Assembly (NCBI GenBank): GCA_016180605.1
Contig: JACPAW010000095.1
Span: 1-7,054, forward strand
Reading direction: 5' to 3'
Length of the DNA stretch: 7,054 bases
DNA from: Candidatus Omnitrophota bacterium
Lineage (GTDB): Bacteria > Omnitrophota > Gorgyraeia > Aquiviventales > Aquiviventaceae
The position numbers and the translations under genes are program-made. Below the pieces are notes generated by a model. It saw nothing but the letters and a program-made list of their open reading frames with translations. It did not search any database and was not told the DNA's origin. Below are positions 1 through 6,139 of this stretch, in pieces; position 1 is the first letter of the stretch, and each line of letters begins with the position of its first letter.

Positions 1-719
1 ATCGAGTAGGCAAACTCCATCTGGTAATTACCCTCGCACTCCGCTTGGTTGCCAAACTGCTCCTGAAGATAGCGGGCAAAGCGGTTGTCCTCATTCGGGA
101 GCGCTTCCAGAACAAAGAGAAGCTTCGCCTGGGGAGTGCCTTCGATTGGCTGGATACCTTCCAAAGCTTGCTGAAGCCGCCGTTCGGTAGGAGCCAGTAC
201 CCGTACCACTTCGTTCCTCAGTTCATCTAAGGCAAGTGGTTTGGCAAAAAAGGCATCAACCCCTAGAGCTTTAGCAGCCTCCTTGTGTTCTTCATCGAAA
301 CCTGTGGCGACGAAAACTTTAATTCCAGGGTAATCCCGCTTCAAAATCTTAACCAACTCCAGACCATTTAAGCCAGGCAGTTTGATGTCCACCAATGCTA
401 ACGCAGGCTGATCTGTCTTAAGCAGCTCCAGCGCCTGCTCGGCTGAAGTCGCGGTCATCGTCTCATAGCCTCGTGTTGCAAAGTACGAATTTAAGGTATC
501 CACCAAGGCCTGCTCATCATCTACTACCAGAATCTTGCCCTTGACGATAGCCTGCTGCTCAAGGTAGGCCGAGAAGTCCTCGCAGTCGGTGTAGTAGTTG
601 CTCTCACAATAGTTATAAAGATAGAGCGATCGATCGGCCCCGGCCCATTTATGACCGCTCTCCGGCTTGATGCGACAGAGCACCTTTGCGTTATGGAACA
701 GAGGACATTTGGCTGCCAT
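1..719 (-). CDS. Response regulator with Cys-rich N-terminal segment and receiver domain (partial, 3' end outside window)
   Basis: The visible 239 residues begin at an ATG preceded by GGGGGTAA. Residues about 1-55 are Cys-rich (C5, C15, C38, C46, the last two in an 'NYC...C' arrangement). Residues 61-175 form a CheY-like receiver domain: acidic pair D67/D68 after KILVV, phospho-acceptor D111 in 'LVDIKLPG', T139 in 'VATG' and K160 in 'FFAKP'. All expected phosphorylation residues are present, so it should accept phosphate. The part after residue 180 (with 'LLFVLEALPNEDNRF') is unfamiliar to me, and the C-terminus lies beyond the left edge, so an output domain cannot be excluded. The partner is almost certainly the histidine kinase encoded just upstream in the same direction. 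The Cys segment resembles short Cys-rich heads seen on other bacterial signalling proteins; metal or iron-sulfur binding is an inference. Confidence 0.9.
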   Translation of the reverse strand, partial: MAAKCPLFHNAKVLCRIKPESGHKWAGADRSLYLYNYCESNYYTDCEDFSAYLEQQAIVKGKILVVDDEQALVDTLNSYFATRGYETMTATSAEQALELLKTDQPALALVDIKLPGLNGLELVKILKRDYPGIKVFVATGFDEEHKEAAKALGVDAFFAKPLALDELRNEVVRVLAPTERRLQQALEGIQPIEGTPQAKLLFVLEALPNEDNRFARYLQEQFGNQAECEGNYQMEFAYS

Positions 720-721
720 TT

Positions 722-833
722 ACCCCCACACCAATTGGCTGGATGCACTCACTGAGCACCAACGAACACCGTTGCACATAGATCCTACCTCTATCATAAT
801 CCTATCGATGCTACCGTCAATTGGTGTGGGGGT
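722..833 (-). repeat. 16-bp inverted repeat in the kinase-regulator junction
   Basis: Perfect 16-bp arms at 722-737 and 818-833 (ACCCCCACACCAATTG and its reverse complement) enclose 80 nt. On the minus-strand transcript the first arm encodes the last codons of the kinase and the second arm contains the GGGGGU that serves as ribosome-binding site of the response regulator. If the arms pair, the regulator's start site is masked until ribosomes finishing the kinase disturb the stem. It could also be the ends of a small 112-bp inserted repeat. Arm identity is observed; function is inferred. Confidence 0.6.
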
Positions 834-3108
834 GAATCGGGCCGTTTCCGGCTACCCGCTGTGCCGCTATCCGCTGTTGTGCCTGCTCATCTGTCAGCAC
901 TGGCAACCGCACCTTGAAGGTGGTACCCGTTCCATAGATAGAGTCCGCGGTGACACTGCCCTCGTGCGCCTCGATGATTCTCCTGACGACAAACAGCGAA
1001 CCCATCGCCTTTTCTGCTGTAGCTTTTGTGGTGAAAAAGGGGATGAACAGCTTGCGCAAATCCTCCGGCTTAAGCCCGATACCATTATCGCCGATGGTCA
1101 GGGTCAGCCATTGGATGAGTTTCTTGGTTGCAGGGTCCGGCTCGGTTACGGTGGAAGCTGCCAGGCGGATCAAACCTTTGTAATCCGGTGGGGGTTGGAG
1201 GCGTTCCTGTTTGAGGTTGATGGCATCCCAGGCGTTTTCGATGAAACTGATGAGACACTGGGCCAGTTGAGCCCGGTTGCCCCATATCTTTGGCAGATCA
1301 TCTGGCAGCTCCTGTCGAAAGTCGATGCGATTGAATGGCACTTTATACTGTGCTACCGGAAGGGCTACCCCTACGGCCTCGGCGATCATAAGGGGCCGAG
1401 ATTCCTCCGAAGAGGCAGTAATGCCACGGATTGTCGCAATGATGTTGCTGCCCTCAGTTGCCTCTTCTTGGATACTCTTGAGCGATTCCAGTTCATCCTG
1501 CAAGAGCTTGCGCACAGATTCGGGTAACTCAACACTTTGCTTCAGGAGCCTGCGCAAATATTCCTCCCGATTTTGGGCAGTCCCCGCAATAATGCAGAAG
1601 GGATTGTTGAGCTGGTGGGACATAGAGCTTGCCATAGTTCCTAAGTCAGCGATGGAAGCCGCATGGAATAGCTCTGCCTGATGCTCCCGCTCCTTTTGGT
1701 AGAACTGGGCGTTTTCAATGGCAAGAGCTGCCTGGTTGGCCAGCGTTTGCAACATGCTAAGATCATCTTCCGAATACATCTGATTGGTGCGTTTGTTGCC
1801 CAGCGCCAAGAATCCAATGAGCCGGTCATTGACGAAGCTGGGTACTACTACTGCAGCATCGAGATTCTTCAGGCGCGCTTCTAGGCGAGACAAAGAAACC
1901 GTGCGACTCCGCTTGGTGTCGGTCAGTTGGCTGATTTCCTCTTGGACCACCGGGGCGCGCTCCTGCGTGAGCCACCGCACTAAGGGTTCGTGTGTTTCGA
2001 ACTCTACGGGAGAATTGGTCATCTTACAGGGTGGGTGTACCTTTACCTGGAGCACAAATTGCTCACGGCTGTCATCCCACAAGAAGACACTCGCGTGGCC
2101 CAATTTCATGGCACGAACCAGTAAATATGCCAAGAGCTTGAGCAGCCGTTGCAGATTATGAATCTGAGTCATGCCCTTGGCGGAGTTAAGCAACATGGTT
2201 TGATAGCGGCGTTGTTCTCTCAATAGACGAGCTTCGGCGCGGCGCTGAAAGTACAGATTGACGTAGTGTGCCGCCGTTGCCAGTATGGCGCAAGCCACCC
2301 ACAAGCTTATCCACCAATGAGTGCCCAAATGTTGTTCAAGTTGCGCTTGAAAGGAAAGCGCTACGGGGAGGGGTATGCCCAGGACGATTGCGTAGACCAG
2401 CGTGAAGATAGTCCCTCGGGTCATCGCAAGTGTGATGTCCAACAAGCGGTACTTCACAATCGTCAAAGCCACCATGGAGAGAAAGATAAAAATCGAAACG
2501 AAACCAAAAGGGTAAATAGGTATCCCAAACGCAGGCAAGTAATCGACTGATCCGGTATAGGCAAGGACAAATGCCAAAAAAAGATATTTGATTTGATTCT
2601 TTCGGACCGGCTCCGTAACCTTCCTGTACTCACTCCACAGAGAGTAAAAGCTTGCGGCCATGTAGCCAAAGAAGATCGTGAAGAAAACGAGGCTAAAGAA
2701 CCCCCATCGCGGGAAGTAGCCCCAAGAGTATTTGTGGACCCCTATCACCAGCCAGTCGGTGAACATGACGGCGAAACCGAACAGGAGAGCAACCAGATAC
2801 CCCATGCGTACAGCTGCTCGTCGTTTCAACTGCAGAAATGAGCTGACGAAATGGAATACCGTTACTGAGATGAACATGACGCCAAAGTTGTCGCATTTAA
2901 ACCAAAATTGAGCCTGGTCGGGATACTTCGATAAATAACCGAGTCCTGTAGGAATAAGCCAGGCAGTGACGCTGAGGCAGATTAGAAAGAAACTTCTGTT
3001 GACAGAGGCGAGGGGGTGCTTCAGCAGGACAAATATCCCGCTTGCAAACATCATGATGCCAGTGAAAAGGACGGGAAGAGCGTGGATATTAAACCAATAG
3101 TACTCCAT
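817..3108 (-). CDS. Membrane-bound GAF sensor histidine kinase with 7TM-type N-terminus
   Basis: 763 residues. The N-terminal ~220 residues contain about seven hydrophobic helices (roughly 10-30, 38-58, 73-93, 101-120, 133-155, 174-195, 200-218), as in the histidine-kinase 7TM sensor family, and two more follow (about 233-252 and 264-284). A GAF-like domain spans about 318-470. The kinase core has H498 in 'SMSHQLNNP', an N-box with N625 in 'FIENAWDAI', a G1 box 'GDNGIGL' (D674) and an F-box 'FIPFFTTK' (688-695). The second glycine box is unusual: 'AMGSLFVVRRIIEAH' replaces the usual G-x-G-L-G-L form. The start ATG lies 18 nt after the upstream gene's stop, with GAGG about 12 nt before it. It probably autophosphorylates and passes phosphate to the downstream regulator. 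The ligand is unknown; the upstream enzyme suggests a lipid-derived one (inference). Confidence 0.93.
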   Translation of the reverse strand: MEYYWFNIHALPVLFTGIMMFASGIFVLLKHPLASVNRSFFLICLSVTAWLIPTGLGYLSKYPDQAQFWFKCDNFGVMFISVTVFHFVSSFLQLKRRAAVRMGYLVALLFGFAVMFTDWLVIGVHKYSWGYFPRWGFFSLVFFTIFFGYMAASFYSLWSEYRKVTEPVRKNQIKYLFLAFVLAYTGSVDYLPAFGIPIYPFGFVSIFIFLSMVALTIVKYRLLDITLAMTRGTIFTLVYAIVLGIPLPVALSFQAQLEQHLGTHWWISLWVACAILATAAHYVNLYFQRRAEARLLREQRRYQTMLLNSAKGMTQIHNLQRLLKLLAYLLVRAMKLGHASVFLWDDSREQFVLQVKVHPPCKMTNSPVEFETHEPLVRWLTQERAPVVQEEISQLTDTKRSRTVSLSRLEARLKNLDAAVVVPSFVNDRLIGFLALGNKRTNQMYSEDDLSMLQTLANQAALAIENAQFYQKEREHQAELFHAASIADLGTMASSMSHQLNNPFCIIAGTAQNREEYLRRLLKQSVELPESVRKLLQDELESLKSIQEEATEGSNIIATIRGITASSEESRPLMIAEAVGVALPVAQYKVPFNRIDFRQELPDDLPKIWGNRAQLAQCLISFIENAWDAINLKQERLQPPPDYKGLIRLAASTVTEPDPATKKLIQWLTLTIGDNGIGLKPEDLRKLFIPFFTTKATAEKAMGSLFVVRRIIEAHEGSVTADSIYGTGTTFKVRLPVLTDEQAQQRIAAQRVAGNGPIHPHTN

Positions 3109-3126
3109 TAAAATTACTTTACCTCA

Positions 3127-4362
3127 TTATTCATTTACGTCCAATTCCTTCCTCACGTGTTTCTTCTTGACAATTCCAGCTATATCGCTAGGATCCACAA
3201 AAATCGATCCGGATCTAAATCCTCCAGCTTCTACCCCAAGTCGCTCTCGGGATCCCAACATGTTGTGAAAGTTATTGATGTCCACGTCTCCGACTGTGGG
3301 AGCAAGTGTTTTACCGCCATCACACGCAAGCATGTAGGTTTCACCCAGACACCCGAAAACCTCTTCATGGTTCCCGAATCCAAAGTCGTAGCTCATTCGC
3401 ACTCCCTGGATTTTCAGAAGGCCTCCTTCAAGAACGAGTATGCCACGTCCTTTGTCGTAAATCCTGGGAACGGCTTCAGGACGAGAGTCGTCTAAAACAA
3501 TGGTGCCATGCGGGAGTTCATTAGCGGCTAGGATTTTGTTAAGATTTGAGGTTGTGCAAATACAGAAATCGCACTCTACCAGTGCAGACGGAATTTGGTC
3601 TGCACTCTCAAGTCCAGCTATAACGGTCTTCCCTCTTTGCAACTTTAACTCCCTAAGTACTCGTTCCTGCTTAACCCGGTTTTTATCGAAGACTGAAATT
3701 CTGCCTACCTCGTTCACAAGAGCTTGAGCTATAGAAGCACCCATTTTTCCAACACCAAGAATCAACACTCTCAATTCAGAAAGCCTTAAGTCACTTACCT
3801 TGGCTATCTCATTGGCTGATAACTGTAACGAGCAGAGCGTCCCACAATAACCGGAAGTCACCTGCATTCCGCGATCTTTCGCGTACTTTTGTACCGCTTC
3901 GCCCCGCTTGGTCAGAAAAGGCCACCACTCGCCCAATCCGAGAGAGGCACCTTTACGCGATAGCTTTACAGCAAAGCGGATACACTTTCTGGCTTCTTTT
4001 AAAGATGCCTTTCGGTTATGGATAAGGGCATCTGGAAGCCACGTACTGGAAACAATGACCCCGTTTACCCCAGAAGGAGTCTTGACCACATCGAGAATTG
4101 TTGGTGGAAGATGCCGGAGCCACGAATAAAAATACCTGCGCAAGAGAAGTCTGAAAGGCCATGCAAATGGCCAAGCGATATAAATGTCCTCTTTTCGGCG
4201 AGGATGAACAAGGAAGACGAATTTTGGATCGACCCCCAAGAGAACGATTCGTAATACTCTCGGAATCCGACGAACCGGAAGGAAAGCAATCAAAAGATCC
4301 CTAAGGTAACCGCAAACCGAACTCGTGACCCCTCTTCTCCAACGGTTTCGACGAAGACTCAT
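3127..4362 (-). CDS. Long-chain acyl-ACP/acyl-CoA reductase-like NAD(P)-dependent oxidoreductase
   Basis: 411 residues. The architecture matches the family of cyanobacterial acyl-ACP reductase (AAR) and related proteins often labelled shikimate dehydrogenase-like. It has an N-terminal 'FLVHPRRKEDI' block (about 50-60), a middle 'RKASLKEARK' and 'GASLGLGEW' segment (about 117-146), a Rossmann fold with GVGKMG (203-208), 'IVLDDSRPEAVPR' (288-300), 'LVLEGGLLK' (309-317) and 'GCLGETYMLA' (337-346). C338 aligns by eye with the acyl-thioester cysteine of AAR ('ACFAEAMLL'). Family members reduce fatty acyl thioesters to aldehydes with NADPH. The first ~45 residues are Arg-rich with hydrophobic stretches, longer than in cyanobacterial AAR, suggesting membrane association. 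Its stop is 18 nt before the kinase start, so the two are probably co-transcribed. The substrate is not readable from sequence, and the start codon has only a weak ribosome-binding site. Confidence 0.8.
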   Translation of the reverse strand: MSLRRNRWRRGVTSSVCGYLRDLLIAFLPVRRIPRVLRIVLLGVDPKFVFLVHPRRKEDIYIAWPFAWPFRLLLRRYFYSWLRHLPPTILDVVKTPSGVNGVIVSSTWLPDALIHNRKASLKEARKCIRFAVKLSRKGASLGLGEWWPFLTKRGEAVQKYAKDRGMQVTSGYCGTLCSLQLSANEIAKVSDLRLSELRVLILGVGKMGASIAQALVNEVGRISVFDKNRVKQERVLRELKLQRGKTVIAGLESADQIPSALVECDFCICTTSNLNKILAANELPHGTIVLDDSRPEAVPRIYDKGRGILVLEGGLLKIQGVRMSYDFGFGNHEEVFGCLGETYMLACDGGKTLAPTVGDVDINNFHNMLGSRERLGVEAGGFRSGSIFVDPSDIAGIVKKKHVRKELDVNE

Positions 4363-4629
4363 GATTTTAAACCGCCATCCCCAACCTTGGTGACACTAAA
4401 AGCAAAGGAGCCAGTAGAGATACCCTGGCTCCTTGTGTTCGAAAGCACTCTGCTCGATCTACTGGCGACAACTGCTATCCATCCATGAGTCGTCTTAGCG
4501 CCATCACCCATCTTCTACCCTTTGCCTGTGGAGTTCCGGACGCTGTAATTAAAAAACCAAATGTGAGTAGAGTGCTTCTTATGTGTCTACCTTACGATTG
4601 ACTGATTCATCCTGTTAGAGGATAAAACC
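4363..4629 (-). promoter_or_regulatory. 267-nt untranslated leader of the signalling operon with several dyads
   Basis: No reading frame of interest is seen. Read on the minus strand it contains a stem GACGACT...AGTTGTC with an outer GGC/GCC clamp (about 4465-4503), the terminator-like hairpin nearer the gene, and a 9-bp long-range pair between 4443-4451 and 4569-4577. I recognise no named riboswitch class. A structured regulatory leader is possible, but a remnant of DNA joined at the broken nuclease gene is equally so. Confidence 0.35.
4405..4434 (-). terminator. Hairpin with U-rich tail in the leader of the reductase gene; possible attenuator
   Basis: A 10-bp perfect stem (arms 4405-4414 and 4425-4434, AAGGAGCCAG/CTGGCTCCTT) with a 10-nt loop is followed on the minus strand by TTTGCTTTTAG, a mediocre terminator tail. 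It lies 42 nt before the reductase start rather than after a gene. The segment at 4458-4466 can pair with 4410-4418 over 9 bp (GCCAGTAGA with TCTACTGGC), which would exclude the terminator-like stem. This fits an attenuator, but a leftover terminator is also possible. Confidence 0.45.
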
Positions 4630-4911
4630 TTACGTCACGTCGCTGTTACCCACTTCCGATATTATACCTTCAAAGTCTGAGCCTGAACAGGGGGCTTTAC
4701 TGGTAAGCAAGTCGTGTTGTATCGGAGATCCTCTATTTGAAGTTGTTTCAAGCGCCGCAGACACAGAACTACCCAATGTGACCCCACTGAGAGGTAGATC
4801 TGAAGGTTGCTTTATGTAGCGATTGAAATACTTAAGCGGGCAGAGCAGGTAAAACTTCATCTGGCTGACTGACACGTAATGGATTATCGTAAAAACCCAT
4901 GCCCTTGACAA
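4630..4911 (-). pseudogene. Truncated PD-(D/E)XK (RecB/Cas4-like) nuclease, N-terminal remnant
   Basis: The 93-residue frame opens from a TTG at 4911. It contains 'VSVSQMKFYLLCPLKYFNRYI' in its first part, then 'PLSGVTLGSSVSAALE'. This closely matches the N-terminus of RecB-family PD-(D/E)XK nucleases, whose usual form is S.SQL..Y..CP..Y.YRY followed by a G..LG...H.ALE block. The expected histidine of that block is serine here. The frame stops about 35 residues later, whereas such nucleases normally run to 250 or more residues; the downstream acidic D, (D/E)xK catalytic strands and C-terminal cysteines are absent from the window. No convincing ribosome-binding site is seen, so the true start is uncertain. 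It follows the 134-aa gene by 41 nt in the same direction, so it was probably the last gene of the cassette before a deletion or rearrangement joined it to the signalling operon. Confidence 0.6.
4661..4689 (-). promoter_or_regulatory. Possible sigma-70-type promoter for the reductase-kinase-regulator operon
   Basis: On the minus strand a perfect TATAAT (4661-4666) is preceded at 17-bp spacing by TGTTCA (4684-4689), a weak -35. It sits in the tail of the nuclease remnant and would start a leader of roughly 290 nt. A single good hexamer can occur by chance, so this is tentative. Confidence 0.25.
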
Positions 4912-4952
4912 CCCAGTCGCTAGGTTGCCAAGGACAGGGGGACGTTGTGATG

Positions 4953-5357
4953 CTAGAGCGCCATGAGTTCCTTGATCTTGGCTGAAGCCTCACCCATTGT
5001 CATATCGGTAAAGTTATCAAACCGCCAACCCTTTTGCCGAGCCAGTCTTTTGATGAGTCCAATCTGCCGACTTGTCGCTGGTAGCTTTGGGTCTTTAAGC
5101 TGAGGCTGCTTGCCATCGGCATTGGCCTGTAGGGTGTGGACCGCCTCCTTCGTCTGCGGTATCACCACAGGAACTGGCTGCGGAGTGGATGGGGCACTTG
5201 ACCCTGCCAGTTGCCGCTGGATCGACTCTTTGGCCAGGCGAAAGAGCTCATCTACCGCTTGTGGTGCTTTCTCCAAGGGTACATCCCCCATCGTCTCGAA
5301 GGTGACACAGTAGGTATCGCCATTCGTCTTGTAGCCATAGTTCGCTAAGATACGCAT
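4953..5357 (-). CDS. 134-aa accessory protein with C-terminal 'SRQIGLIKRLA' helical motif, phage/plasmid type
   Basis: I chose the ATG at 5357 because AAGGAG lies 9 nt upstream; the frame stays open further upstream but would overlap the preceding gene without a ribosome-binding site. Residues 1-50 look like a small alpha/beta unit, 51-92 are a Pro/Gln/Ala-rich linker, and 93-131 ('LPATSRQIGLIKRLARQKG...MTMGEASAKIKEL') form a three-helix-like motif. Similar C-terminal motifs occur in small phage and plasmid proteins near single-strand DNA-binding and nuclease genes, where they are usually unnamed. A nucleic-acid-linked role is plausible given the adjacent RecB-like nuclease remnant, but no catalytic residues are visible. 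It starts 19 nt after the SWIM gene stop, consistent with one operon. Confidence 0.75.
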   Translation of the reverse strand: MRILANYGYKTNGDTYCVTFETMGDVPLEKAPQAVDELFRLAKESIQRQLAGSSAPSTPQPVPVVIPQTKEAVHTLQANADGKQPQLKDPKLPATSRQIGLIKRLARQKGWRFDNFTDMTMGEASAKIKELMAL

Positions 5358-5366
5358 AGAATCATT

Positions 5367-5372
5367 CTCCTT
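5367..5372 (-). promoter_or_regulatory. Ribosome-binding site deciding the start of the 134-aa gene
   Basis: AAGGAG on the minus strand, 9 nt before the ATG at 5357. It supports that internal start over the 28-codon longer open frame, which would run into the SWIM gene. Confidence 0.75.
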
Positions 5373-5376
5373 GAGG

Positions 5377-5661
5377 TTACAGCACCACATCTTTAAGGTG
5401 CTCAACGGTCCATTTTTCTTTGGCTTCCAAGTTCCGTCCAAAGTCCATCCTGATGGCTTCCTGGTAGGTGGGGATGTCTGTCAGCTCCACATACGGATGA
5501 CTCTGAACATAAGTCACGTGCTTGCATCTGCGGTAGTAGATCCAGCCCTGACAGTTGCAGGAGAGATCTTTGGTAGCAAGCCTTCGCTTAACCAGGTAGC
5601 ATTTCCCGCTTTGCCGTGAGCGAAACCTGCCCACAGTCTCATACCTAAGCGACTTTCCCAT
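5377..5661 (-). CDS. Stand-alone SWIM zinc-finger protein
   Basis: 94 residues from the ATG at 5661. It carries a SWIM-type metal site C35-x-C37-x8-C46-x-H48 ('CNCQGWIYYRRCKH'), preceded by beta-strand-like 'YLVKRRLATKDLS' as in other SWIM domains. SWIM domains bind zinc and act in DNA or protein interaction, often within transposases, helicases or recombination factors; here the domain stands almost alone. An alternative start at 5712 (ATGA overlap with the previous gene's stop) would add 17 residues including two cysteines. I prefer 5661 because a near-perfect AAGGAGGTGAT sits 3-7 nt before it, although the overlap makes the longer form possible. It lies between two small-protein genes of the same operon. 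Confidence 0.78.
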   Translation of the reverse strand: MGKSLRYETVGRFRSRQSGKCYLVKRRLATKDLSCNCQGWIYYRRCKHVTYVQSHPYVELTDIPTYQEAIRMDFGRNLEAKEKWTVEHLKDVVL

Positions 5662-5664
5662 CGC

Positions 5665-5675
5665 ATCACCTCCTT
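5665..5675 (-). promoter_or_regulatory. Near-perfect Shine-Dalgarno before the SWIM gene
   Basis: AAGGAGGTGAT on the minus strand matches the 16S rRNA 3' end over 11 nt, with the GGAGG core 7 nt before the ATG at 5661. It lies inside the open frame of the alternative longer start and is the main evidence for the shorter protein. Confidence 0.75.
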
Positions 5676-5708
5676 CAAATGGACAAACACGCTTGGCACA
5701 TTCCATCG

Positions 5709-5858
5709 TCATGCCCTCTCCGGAACCTCACCACGAGTTAAACGCAACAAACCGCACCGTTGGCAGCGCCATAACAGCCGGCATGAACCATCCGGCCGTA
5801 CCCACTGACGAATCCGCTGCCAGTGGTGGCCTTTCCAAAGACAAAACAAGTGCTCCAT
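5709..5858 (-). CDS. 49-aa zinc-knuckle-like protein
   Basis: The start ATG overlaps the previous stop by one base (TGATG) and GGGGAG lies 6 nt before it, so it should be translated by coupling. The protein has C6, H11/H12, C26 and a C32-x2-C35 knuckle ('WRCQRCG'). This pattern resembles tiny phage-encoded proteins of the 'C..GHxW....CxxCG' kind, whose function is generally unknown. The same frame is open further upstream to 6233, but that part overlaps the membrane-protein gene and reads as low-complexity sequence; I consider it non-coding. The stop overlaps a possible ATG of the SWIM frame (ATGA). Confidence 0.65.
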   Translation of the reverse strand: MEHLFCLWKGHHWQRIRQWVRPDGSCRLLWRCQRCGLLRLTRGEVPERA

Positions 5859-6139
5859 CAGTAGCTCCCCGTTCCAAAGAACAGCCACAGCAGAAACCAC
5901 CCGCCAGCCACAGCCAGCAGAAAGCGCAGGAATGCCGCAAGGCTTGGCCACTGCTGCCAGTACCGGAAAACAAGCCGTGGTACCCAGCGCCAGCGCGGAT
6001 ACACGGCTACGATGGCAAACCCTTCCTTGTGCCCATGATGGTAGACGATGAGCAAGCCCTCCTTTTCCCAATTGCGCATGAGAAGGCCTGCCAAATCGGG
6101 GTAGATGGTGCAAAGGATGCGCAGGGTGGGTAACTTCAT
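5858..6139 (-). CDS. 93-aa small membrane protein with C-terminal anchor
   Basis: The start at ATG 6139 overlaps the upstream stop as ATGA and is preceded by AGGAG at 8 nt, better than the start 8 codons further upstream. The first ~45 residues ('MKLPTLRILCTIYPDLAGLL') look like a small cytoplasmic alpha/beta unit. A Trp/Arg-rich stretch at about 48-64 ('PRWRWVPRLVFRYWQQW') resembles an amphipathic membrane-interface segment. Residues 66-89 form one hydrophobic helix ending four residues from the C-terminus, so a tail-anchored topology is likely. I recognise no family. Its place between two zinc-binding peptides in overlapping genes suggests that they function together. Confidence 0.7.
   Translation of the reverse strand: MKLPTLRILCTIYPDLAGLLMRNWEKEGLLIVYHHGHKEGFAIVAVYPRWRWVPRLVFRYWQQWPSLAAFLRFLLAVAGGWFLLWLFFGTGSY

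Noticed and set aside
667..1527. 286-codon open frame on the plus strand opposite the kinase and regulator genes
   Set aside because: It is antisense to the well-supported kinase domain, has no ribosome-binding site of note and its translation matches no fold I recognise.
5693..6133. 146-codon plus-strand open frame opposite the small-protein genes
   Set aside because: It begins at TTG without a ribosome-binding site and is Pro/Ser/Ala-rich; the minus strand has overlapping genes with good ribosome-binding sites and zinc motifs.
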